Source: Stratiolaelaps scimitus (taxonomy: Eukaryota > Arthropoda > Arachnida > Mesostigmata > Laelapidae). Taken from it: 64,000 nt of DNA. Shown here piece after piece: positions 50,302 through 62,021 of the stretch. The stretch covers positions 3,198,501 through 3,262,500 of the forward strand of contig JABWDB010000009.1 in assembly GCA_019614645.1 (NCBI GenBank). The letters are read 5' to 3'. The position numbers were made by a program, and so were the translations under genes. The notes beneath the pieces are model-generated. The model was not told the DNA's origin. It made no database searches and saw only the letters and a program-made list of their open reading frames with translations. Position 1 is the stretch's first letter. Every line of letters starts with the position of its first letter.

Positions 50302-51739
50302 ATTAGCAGCTATTATATCACCGCTACCCGTATAAATGAATCTTGCCCGTAACTGACACTCAGCTGTCTTGCTTGTGTCGCGGGTGTGGTGCCTCTTTGT
50401 AAATAGTACGAAACAACCTAATGGATCTTTGGTTGGGGCTGGCGCCCTGCCGTTCCGCCATTCGACACTTATCGTTATATATCCGTACTGTACCATATTG
50501 CCAAAAAAAATAGGAAAAAATCGTCCGCATCTAGCCACGACATTGAACCAGCGACCTGGGACATATTGCACTGCAGGAGTCGATTTATCCAAGTCCTGTA
50601 TTCCTATATACTGCGATGGTGCGGCCCTAATTATCATCACGTCTGCTGCGTCAAGAACCTGCGAGGAGAGGGCTTCACAACTTCATGAGATGGAAGTTCT
50701 CCATGCATATGTCTAATAGAAAATTACGCCTCCCCTACACATCAGCTAGGCGTCATGTTCAAGTGATCAGCTGTAAGTGAAAGAGCTCCTGCGCTGTTGG
50801 TCAGCTCTTACTAGATTTGCTAGTTATTCTTCTCTCATTGCGACAGCAGCAAGCCACACAACGCACCTGCCAAGCTGACTCTGATCTATTTCACTCGCGG
50901 ACGCATGGAGCAGCCTCGTCGGTGGAGCGACCGACCGTTCACGGCTTTTGTTGTCACGCTCAAGTGAGTTGAAAGCCGATAGCTGATGACGGCAGAAGGT
51001 GGTCACGCGTGCTCGCTCTCTGAATTGCTGTCTGTCAGAGCGTAGCCGTAATCATCCTCGGCGACGAAGAGAGCCTGTTCCCGTACCGTGTTCTCACGCC
51101 GAGTCTATTTGCGCACGATATTGCGTGGACGACGGCGGTGGTGCCGACGTTCACGGCGACTCACGGAACCTCACGAGCGCCTCGAGGTCTGGCCAGAAGC
51201 GGTGGCGGACGTCGACAAACATTCGAGGCCGAGATAGACAGACATATATACGGATGGAGTATCACAGGAAGAAAAATTGCTAAACTCGTTCGTTTAGTGC
51301 TCGCTGAGCGAAACGACAAAATCGTCTCAGGCCTATAAGGAGATGACGCGTTGTGCTCAAGATACGCAATTGTTTTGTTAGAATTAAGTCGAAATGCAAT
51401 TCTTCTCGCATACCGCCTCTAAACGGCGGGTACTTTGAACCTGCTGTCAATAATGAGAGTGAGCACCACTCGCGTTTGGTATCACTAGCTAATAGGAGCC
51501 ACCGCTTTCGAGATGACGTTAGACAGAAATGAATTTTTAGCTAAATGCAAAAGTCAACCAAAAAAAGAGTCATTAATTCAGTATATCTGAAAGAACAATG
51601 CATTTGCGTCACGAATCCCGCACGATTTTGAACGCGACAAAACTGATATATCCGAAAAAATAGGCATCGGGGCCTCTGATACGTGCAAAGTCAACCCTGA
51701 GGAAAGTCAAGTCTAGGAGAGAAAGAAAAAAAAGCAATA

Positions 51740-51805
51740 TTAAGTTGTATTGGTTTATTAAAGGAACTGCGATTTTACAGAACTTAAGTTTCGTTGTGTA
51801 TTGTC
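51740..51805 (+). repeat. Dispersed repeat family R2, copy C
   Basis: ggtttattaaaggaactgcg, then attttacagaacttaagttt, matches the copies at 3.1 and 36.85 kb. A SINE copy begins about 60 bases downstream. Confidence 0.6.
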
Positions 51806-51867
51806 ATTCAACTAATAGCAATAAGAATGCTCGAGTGGAGAGCAAACGCCGTATTTAGCCTAAAGTA

Positions 51868-51956
51868 ATGAGTGACTTCGATCCCCGCCGTTGCACATTT
51901 GCGTTTAAAAAGAGTCCGTCCTATAAGGAAGCAATACCGTAGCAAGCCTGGATCCC
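51868..51956 (+). mobile_element. tRNA-derived SINE copy 5, truncated
   Basis: It retains the B box (tgacttcgatcccc), ttgcacatttgcgttt, a gtccgtcctataaggaagca block and ataccgtag. The A-box part and the 3' end of the body are missing or too diverged to see. Confidence 0.65.
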
Positions 51957-54900
51957 AACCACCAACACAAGCTGGTAGGAACAACCAATTTGAAGAAAAA
52001 CGAAAAGAAAACAATGAAAAAACAATCTGAGATGAGACAGAGATTCTCTCAAGTGTAGATGGATTCGTACTGTATTGAATGGCACACGTAAAGTGGATAG
52101 ACTCGTCCCGGTGAATGGTGTACATTGCTGGCTAATTAAAAGTACGAATTAAGGCTCTGTCCATGAAGATCTCGAGAGTTATGAAGTCGTCCTCCCCTTT
52201 GTAAAGCAGATGGTCGGTAAAATAACAGTTGATGAAAATGGTCGCATAAAATCACTTGACCTTATTGTCTTGCTAAGCCAAAGAATGCTAAGATAATCAA
52301 GTAGTATATATTACATCTCGATTTCACACCCTCGAATTCGTACTCGCATTTCGCAGTGAATCCATTCGCCGCCCGCCTATTCTCACCTGTGTCTAAGAAT
52401 AACTATTGATTTATGACAGCTCGACTCCATGTCAGCCGGGGCCTATATTTGACTCAGCATTTCCCACAGCAGACACCACCGGACAAGGTGACTCGGTCGA
52501 GCTGTTTCCGAACGGAAAGAAGATGCATTATCCTTATTCTCGCTCAGGGTTCACAGTGGCCCTGGCCATATCAGGCGAACGCTAACGTGACTTAAGAAAC
52601 GCTTGCCCTACGACTGTGTGTCGTCGCGTGACTCTGTCGAAAAGACCTTCACGTCGACCGGGTTCCGGGAATTACACAATGGAGAAACTATTCACGGATC
52701 GATGCCGTCGAGCGGGCCACGACCCGAGCAACCGTCCCGCTATGGAGATGCGAAATGTCACTCGGAAGTTCCGAGTCACAAGGCCCCTACGCGTTTGTTG
52801 CTCACCGTGGCAATATCCGCCTAGCAGCAGCAGAATGCTATTCGATGGTCGGCCATTTCGATGATTTCAGAAGTCGCTGGCGAAATCACGGCGAAGGAAC
52901 GGGGCTGGTCGATTTCTGATCGTGATTATCGATCATAATCCGGCCGGGTGACACAAGTTAACCCAGAGCCTTGGGTAAGTCGTTCCAAAACGCGTTGAAT
53001 AACGCGTCCCAGCTCCTTTACTTTGCCTTTATCGTTGTTTTGACTTGAGTTAGCAAGCTACACGGTGTGGCTTGAAAGTCAAGTATACACGTAGCTGCTC
53101 TGTAGGAAGGTCGTATTTATGAGTTGAAAAAGAGCACATACAAGGTCACATTCATTATTTGGTGCTATATTAACTACAAGAACTAACGCTGATCCGACTA
53201 TGATTGAGACGTCGCGCTTATTCCGCTGCTCAGACTAGAAGAACGAATGCAGCCAATTGTATGAGGAGTCATCCTCAGACCCGCACCCGCCTCCGTCTTC
53301 AAGATCATCAACAAACAACACGACTCACGTTTAACATTTTTAGCCAGCCGCTAACACACATATCAGCGAGTCTCACTCGCCGCTGACGAGGCGTACCAGT
53401 CGTTGCGGGCTCGATACGGTCTCAGTTAGGGAGTGACTGTTGGAGCACATTGTTCACATTGTCGTGTATGAGGTGCACTTCGGCCGTAATTGCAACAAGC
53501 GACATTATTTCGGAAGGACATTTCGTGATTTGTTTGTGCGTTCAGGTCGCACAACTCGCAGCGAGGAGGGAAAGATCGAACACTTGTTTCGTCTATTACG
53601 TAGCCGTGAACGGTGCCGATACCTGCATCCAATCAACGGTTCCCACACGGTCGATAATGGGAGAACTTGCCACCTTCCCGCTAATCTTCGGTTGTAAGAT
53701 CAACTGAGGGTAACGATAAATGCAAAAGATAGACAAAAAAAAGAGTTGGTTCATCTGAGTGGACAGGACTCCGTCTACAAGGTGCCACATGGACAGCGAC
53801 GGCGCTGATCCCCACAAACGACTGTGGACGATATCCTGCCGAAGATTACGGGACCGACACGCACGATCCTGTACACTGGTCCTCATGACTGACATTGAGA
53901 GGCGAAGGCCGAAAAATTGAAGTAGCGGAAAATACGCGAACCAATATACGCCCATTCCACGTTCCTCGATTGTTCCATCTATTTATGGATTGAAATAGCA
54001 TATATATATATATATACACGTCGCACGCGTATAATAAAAATCTAAATTGGGCCTCAGTCAACGGGACTGTTCCGCCCTATTCACGCTATGCCATCGTCGT
54101 GGCTAGAGACTATTTTTGGCATTTGAACGTGTCACCACTCCATATTCCGGTTTCGTCACCGCTGCCGGCAGCCACCGGTCCGAGCTCGCCGGTCTCTGCT
54201 CACGCCAGCTTCTTCGTTGCCGCCCAAAAGTCACCACGAACCCCACGAAGGCGCTCCGCCCTTTTGCCCTCTAGTAGTCCCCCAAGATTCTGCCACGTTT
54301 GGCCTCTATCGCTTCCTCGTTGAGCCCCCCCCCGTCCCCTCGGCAAGCCCCCCACTCGTTGTAGCCTTAGCCCGCCGGCGAGGCGATGCAAGCCAGTCAG
54401 CATGGGCGGTAAGCAAGGTAAACTGACAGGCTGGCAGGCATCGGAGAACTGCCGTGTTGGCCGGCGTGTACGACATTGTATTCACGGCATTCTCACATCA
54501 TAAAGAGCAACGTTAACGAGCCGGCGTTAGCATTGGCCAGCTAGGATGCGCGAGGGACCGACATCCGGCGCCGGCGTTGGCGGTATCGGCCGCCGCCGCC
54601 GCCGCCCCCCCTGATAAAAATCCGGGGGACAACCGACCGCGGTCACCCGCTCGAGATATCATCGTAGCCACAAACACGATGCGGTAGCGCGCAGTGTTGG
54701 CCACGAACGATCGTAACGGGGCCGGTCCTGCTCAATTTGGCCAATCTTGCCAGGCGGACAGGAGGCTATAAGGTGGTCGACAAGAGTTAGCAAAGAGACC
54801 CCGCAGTAGCCACGTTGCTAGGGTAGCGACCAGTCACACCCTGTGCCAGTAGAAGATCGCGTCAATACGACGCGCAAATGCACACAAATACCAAGACATC

Positions 54901-56458
54901 TATCGATCCGCTGGAGAAAAACGATCACCCCTTTGTGTATTGTTTATTTTGGTTAATAAATGAACTACTACTATTGCTACTACAACTACTACGATCATCG
55001 AATTGAGTTGATACAAACCTTGGAGGCAAACGCATAATCGACCGCACGCGAACAGGAGGAGCTCGATATATCGAGTGGGATAGACATATATCACCAGTCA
55101 GTGGTTGGCATATATGTGGCATATATTCTGGTGTCGGCAGCTTGCCAGGTCAATCAGTCACAAGCTAAATCGTTCACTCTCTTGCCTGATCACTCCGGTG
55201 GTAACTCATCAGATCTCGCCTGATCAGATGGCCACCAGCTGCGCATATCTGCTGACAGTACAAGCTTGTATCGAAAGTCCTGAAGAAGGCTATATATGAT
55301 AGAGAGTAAGCACTACAGAAAATAAAATATACTTGAGTAGAATAACGACTAACTCGATCTCTACAGTTGCGATGAGATAGATAGAGAGAAAGAGAGAGAG
55401 AGAGCGAGCTACCCAGTAACCGATTATGAGTAGTTCAGCGTCATTTACACTGCCGTAACTCCCAAATATATTATTGTTGTTGACACCTAATGAAACTTAA
55501 TCCAAACTCACCTACTGAGTTCTCTTGACTTCGAGACCCTAGGCGGGCCCGGCCCCCTCACAACCAACCTACCGGAAAGAGTCTACCTATATATAGGCTT
55601 GTAACCTCAACCTAGGAGCAACGTAATGAGTCATTCACTCTTTTATCGTTAACGCTTACTTCGAATTGGGCGCGTAGAGGGAGAACACTGTCTCCTGACT
55701 CCTATGGGTATCTTGCTTCCGCTTTTGCCCGAAGGGACTGACCAGCTCCCTTGCTTCTGTTAATCATAGCAATGATGAAATAAACTGAACATTTGCCTAA
55801 TCAAAAAACAATAGTAAAAATAAAAACAATCCAAAGGTGTTGACTGGTTGACACAGCCCTTACATGGAAAATAAATGAAAAAAAAAACATCTTGGCCATT
55901 TCATCGAACGAGCTGAAATCGCTTGATGTTTAATAGCTGATTGAAGCTGTCAATGATGCTGCAGTTGTTTTGAGGCAAGCATTAGGAGCGTTTACGATGA
56001 AAATTACGCCACCGGTCTCCGAGCGCAAAATCTTACTCCGCATCTCATCTCATCTCGTGTCAGACCCCATCATCATGGGATTGGTTCGCTCGGGCATAAT
56101 CGTTTCGCGCAAACGCTCGTTAAAGTGTTATCGGTCGAGTTTCCCCGTGCACGCCAACCTGGCGGCAAGAAGTACCGACTACTACGGCGGCCAGGGTGGG
56201 CCGAAGCAGGCTTGCGTCAATGCCGCATTAATTGCTCGAGTATATGGACAGTAGAGGAAGGGGAGCTACGCCATCAAAAAAGACCTGTAACAGCAACATC
56301 AACAATTGGGAGGAAGGTTGAAGCGGACACTTAGGTAGGTCAATAGGTGGTGGCGTTTATTGGGCCCTCCCCACTGAAGTGGCTCCGATGACTGAGGCTA
56401 TGCATTGATATATATATATATATCGTCTTTTAAATTTCTCATTCAAATTTTTCATATA

Positions 56459-56461
<3 letters not shown>

Positions 56462-56508
<47 letters not shown>
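56462..56508. repeat. (TA)n microsatellite
   Basis: An uninterrupted dinucleotide array of about 47 bases. Confidence 0.95.
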
Positions 56509-56511
<3 letters not shown>

Positions 56512-59500
56512 TCGTCAGATTGCAAATCAGAGCGGTGGCTTGGACGTCTACATCAGTCGACCAGCGTCATTCTAGGGCGCTAGTCTCAAACAGCAATCGT
56601 TGGCGGTGCGGGAGGGGACTTACAGAAAATGCTATTATATTATTGTTTAAACGTTTCGGTTTTGCTGCGAATCACCAACTACCGGGCGGCGACAGCAGCA
56701 GCGGTCACCAGAAACGGATGCAGTTCGTGGTGATGGCGGAAATGAGCGATAACTGGGAGCTATCCACTTCAAGACCTCCCGTAGAGAAACACGATGAATA
56801 CGTCTTTTGCATAGCGGTCACGGATACAATACACATTACTATACAAAATGGTTTGGTTTATTAAATGTCATCACCAGGACCTTCTCAAGCCTCCAGCCAC
56901 GAAACGTCAGAATGAATGAGTATACCAATAGATGTCAAACCATTCGGTTTCTTTATGTAAATCGTGCCCTCTCATTTAGCTCGAAGCTAACCTATGGGCG
57001 TGTTTGTCGGCGATGTATTCTGATTGGGTTTCACATGATTACACACTGTGTCGAAATTGTTTGAGCATGTCTTTACGGGTCCTTTAGGAGTTCAAGGCTG
57101 TGCAGCGTATCATAGTAAAACATTATATAATATAATCAAACAGTGCACGCCACGCCAGTTACCAGATCAGTTCTCAATGAGAGTGGGTGGGCGTTCCAGT
57201 CGGCAACGTGTGACCATTGTTGCTGGCCATTTTCTTTGAGCGCGATGTTGCTGTTTCAACATCAGTATCATCAGCGAAGTATCATTTCAATACGAAAGAT
57301 ACGATGTCGCCGACGTACCTAAAGGTGAGGCAAGCTCCGCAGCGATATGCTGACTCAAAACATCTCCGCAAACTATATCATGCTACATGTAGCATAGTTT
57401 TCTTTTTTGTAGAAGAGGACATTTTCTTCAAACGCACGAACACCCTTGGAGACATTCAAATCACGATCGAAAGCTGGGTCCCAGCCAGTGCAGCGGCGGA
57501 AGGGAGTTTACGTGGATGACAAAACGTCCCCACCTGCTAAAACCACCATGCTCTGTTGAGAGTCGATCTCTCACGAATCTCCGAATACTATGCGATACTA
57601 TTTGCACTATACTACTACAGTATATATATCATATCATATCTATTTAGGCAATGAGAACGGTGAATGGTATTATTTTGCTTACGTATTCTGTTCGATTTCG
57701 GCGAACCTGAAGCATGCTGTTGAAATAATACCTGACCCCTATGGCCGGTTACCAACCGACGCAGTACGCTTCACTCCCCAGCACAGCCTTTGATTACACA
57801 GCTACTCGGTCGGCTAGCTTGCTAGGCCCTCTTCACCATTGTCTCCGTCATCGTATGCCTGCCTTAGGTTGTTCCGTACGACTTCAGCAGGTAGCGACTT
57901 ATACGGCAGGTAGGCAGCAGTGAGCGGCGAAGAAGAACGGGCTGCCAGACGCAGGAACAGAACAGTCGTCCCATGACCTCACCGAAGTACAGAGACCCGA
58001 CGCTGTATAGATACGGCTGCACTTCGACCGTTGTAATGGCCGAATGATGTTACGCCCACGGTCAGAGGTGAGCAGGGCACTTGAACTCAGCGGTGTCTAT
58101 GGACGACGTTTCTCGTGCTGTTTTCGGTTAAGCGAGACGCCTTCGTTCGCGGCACCATCCTAATCACATACATATATATAATATATATGGCCAATAAATA
58201 ATGCCACAGTTCATTTTGCTGAGTTCGGAGGAGCCGTTTGTTTTTAACCACAATCAGGGTTATGTCTATTCGGGCAAGCGGTTTCAGTTCGAAGTGAGTT
58301 TATGATAGCGAAAGCGGAGATAGTGTTATTACTTTCGTTAATTAGTGGCTAATAATGTGAAAGATGTTTCAATAGGTACAGGATTCTCAACGGGCTCTCC
58401 TGCCTAAAAGGGTAGGTTTATAGGTACGTTTTCAAATGACTCTCTACTATTCTACTGCCTTTGGATAGTCTTGTTTCGAAATATTTTCTCTTTCCTATGG
58501 GTATTAGTTTATACTTTGTGAGCTGTTTCCGATTTTGATTCACAACGCTCACTCCGTACTATGATAATAATAATAATAATAACCATAATTCAGCGTACCA
58601 TAACCGTTTCGGTGTGAGTGCCGATCGTAGGTGCTATCGTGTCGTGGTGATCGGTGGCCGCTTCAATGCCTCCGCTGAGTAATCGCACAGCATCGACAGG
58701 TGTGAGCCCATATTATTACTCGGACTTAGCCCGCTGACGAGCCGACGTTTTTCCACATGAACAATATTACAATATCTAGCATTAGAAGCTGTAACCACCG
58801 CGGGTCAACTGGCCTAGCTTTCTCTCTCGTGTAGCCGTGCGCCGCTTGAAACGGCATACTGCATCTGGCAGCGATCGGCCAGATCAATGGCTCAGAAGCT
58901 GTGGAATATCCTCTATCTGATTCATTTGCAAAATGATTATGATATATATATATATATATACCGTTCATCCGGCAAGCTTTCTTGCTGAGTAGCTCCTGTA
59001 GTTCTTACATCCCGCTGAACGGCTCGTAACCACTTGAGAAGCTCGTGGGTGTCAACCACCGAGGGACAGTCTCTCGTTATCACCGATCGCAATATATATA
59101 ATTCACGTATTCGTGATATTTTGAGGCAATACACTCAAGAAATGGATACTGCTCTGGCGTAATGCTCTGCACCCTTCACCCCAGCGGCTCGTTCCGCTGA
59201 ATCAGCTGTACGATCTCGACGAGACGAGTCACCATCGCTAGTCCAGCATCCCCTGCATAGGCTGCCTTTACGGCTTATAGGTGGCTAGTACTTACATCGC
59301 ACGTTCGCGCTACAGATTTGCATATATTGTTTTTTTTTCCACGTGGAGGACAGTCTCCACATCCCGAGCAGCAAGCGATAGAGTCCAATATGACGGGGAT
59401 CGCCATCAATGTATTATAATAACATGCAATAATAGTATATTATTGCACTATGAGAAATGGTCAAACCAGTGCAGAGATGTGCCCCGCCTCTCGAGTTCGA

Positions 59501-59607
59501 TTACGGTTTCGAAGTAGTACTATTATTGTTATGTGATCGACCTCGGCCTCCCAGTTTCCCTACCTCGTCTTGATCGATTGACTGTACAAAAGACCCGAAA
59601 ATAACGG

Positions 59608-59647
<40 letters not shown>

Positions 59648-60046
59648 ACACGGCCGCCTCCCGCGGATGGCGGGTACTCAATGCCTTTAGTTCAACGTCG
59701 ATCGTGGACGGCCCCTACGGCCCATTGCAGCGGCTGACGTCCGCACCGCCACAAGCGTTCACTCCAGCCTGGTACACCAACCCCCACTCCTTTGACAATG
59801 TATTGTATAATAGATAGATATATAGCGCCACACACTCGGAGGGACTCGTCGTTCACTCAGTTGTACTCGTTGAGCGATTCCGCCGCCGACGCACTCATCG
59901 ATCAATCCATTCATCCATTTAATCATCCACCAATTCATTCATCGGAGCCAGTCAACGACCACGAACGTTGTCCATCATGTCAGGCTCTCATCGGCCCAAT
60001 GACAGATCTCTTGCCGTCGGTTGCGCGCTGTCCGACCATCTCGCAT

Positions 60047-60051
<5 letters not shown>

Positions 60052-60086
<35 letters not shown>
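60052..60086. repeat. (CT)n microsatellite
   Basis: An uninterrupted dinucleotide array of about 35 bases. It creates a long spurious Arg-Glu frame on the minus strand. Confidence 0.95.
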
Positions 60087-60090
<4 letters not shown>

Positions 60091-61995
60091 ACCCTGTCTC
60101 GGCTCCGACGCGAAGTGTCCGGGTCCGCCTACGCGGTCCTACGATTAACTCGCGTCCCGTACATCTATCCCATCGCAAAGCGTTGACAATTATGAAGGAC
60201 CCGTACCTGTCTTCCTGTCCCAGCTGGCCGGCCGGCCGGTTGGCCAGCTGAGAGCTGACCGTCTTACCGGATTCGATCCGCCGTGCGCGGCGTCTAGCGT
60301 TCGCAAAGCAAAGGGTGAACAGCCGTGACACGACGGATCTCTTTAGCCCGACGCAGCGACCTGCACTCGATCGACGATCGCTGGCGCCATCTGCGACATC
60401 GTCGGTACCCCGTCCCGCTCGACGATTCAGAGCAAATTGTGCATTCGTCGCGGGGTCGTCAGTTCGAACAACAGTCCATCGTGTCGCCTCAGTCCATCCG
60501 TTGATACGTTTCTGATGAAACCAGCACCACCAGCAAAATGCAATGAGAAACGGTGGTTGGCGCATGTTCAGAGGCCGACTTGGCTGCGTCAGCCTGCGCG
60601 CCCCAAAGGATGAGCTTCGTACGTACGCCATACCGGCGGGGGCGGCGGGGGCGGCGGCTTCGGCGATTTACTGATGGAAAATAGACTCCGATCCGCCTGT
60701 CCGGCATAACTTACGATATCGTTGCTGTTATTGCTGTTGCTAGTACAATTACGACATCCGCTAGCGACTGTTGCCACGACGACTGTGGAATTGGATGTGA
60801 GAGCAAGCACACATAAAGCTGGCGATAGCTGTTCTGCATACGGGGGCTATATATATATGTTGCCGCTATTTGTCGACAGATGTCGGAATCGATTTGGCCG
60901 CTGAATCTTTGAGAATGGCGGAAGGTCAGGCAACGAACGATCACCGGGAGCTATCCGAGATCAAAAGACATGTACGGATGTTTGTGTTGCAGCGAATAGC
61001 AAATGTAACAGTCGTAGACGTACCAGTAATAATAACAATGGAGGAAACGGTCTCTATGCTGTCATTGTGAAGATAGCTTCAAGGTGAGATCGCCCCCGCC
61101 ACGACGTCGCTATACGTTGAAACCTGCATCTGCTGACATAGCTCTATTTGTGTTTATTTACAAGTACCTATATTTGAAAATATCAGCTATTCTGCTGCTA
61201 ATTATCCACGACCAGAACGCGAGAAGAATCAGCGAATCGGTTTCGTCTACCAGACACTTGCTGTAAGCGTCTTTCTTCACCTCCTGGCAAAGACCAATCG
61301 AAAAGACTGGGCCGAAGGTCGCAGCGGGCCAAGTAGCTACCCTCTGGACCAACCGAGTCACATTCAACGCCCATGTTCAAACGCGTAACAACGTTCCAAT
61401 ATACTGGATCTGTTGGCCGCATGGCTCGAGCACCGCACTACACACTTCGCGAGCTTGTCCCGGAGATGGCCAATATGTTCGGTAATATACGCCACCATGT
61501 CTTCCGTATCTACTAAGGGGTCTTGTCGTTAACGGCCGCCTGGTTACCGTATCTTATCCCGGAACTAATCGGCAGCTGGATGTCTCGTGTCTATCAACAT
61601 GTCGCCGCAACTGAAGCAGTCCGGTCTCAGTACATACGAGACGATTGGCAGGACTCACCTGAAGCGAAGCATGAATATACGTTAGAAAACGACAACTAGA
61701 GATTATAACGGGGACCAATTACAAATAATGAACGAAATATAATCCTTGTGGTGTCAATAATTAATAGCCTAGCCTTTATTCCACTTTCGAGCTAAGTTAT
61801 TCATTAATGCTTCCATATCGTCATCACAGGCAAACCTTACACTTGCAGCTAAGTCGAACTAAGAATAGCTATTCTGTTGAGGTTCGCCCAAGTTTACCAG
61901 ATGCGCACCGGCGTTTCGCCTCAGGGTCGTCCTCGTGTTGAATTTGCGTCACTGTATAATTGTTTCTAAATTCACTATTAAAGGCAGCCATGTCG

Positions 61996-62021
61996 GCCAC
62001 TACATGTACACGTGTAGTGGC
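61996..62021. repeat. Near-perfect 26-bp palindrome
   Basis: gccactacatgtacacgtgtagtggc equals its reverse complement except at two symmetric pairs of positions. Confidence 0.8.

Noticed and set aside
50535..50615. tRNA-like stretch on the minus strand (ctggttcaatgtc)
   Set aside because: The B-box match is imperfect and no cloverleaf or shared body was seen.
59975..60631. 218-codon minus-strand frame with a long Arg-Glu run
   Set aside because: The run is the translation of a (ct)n microsatellite and the rest has no recognisable domain or splice context.
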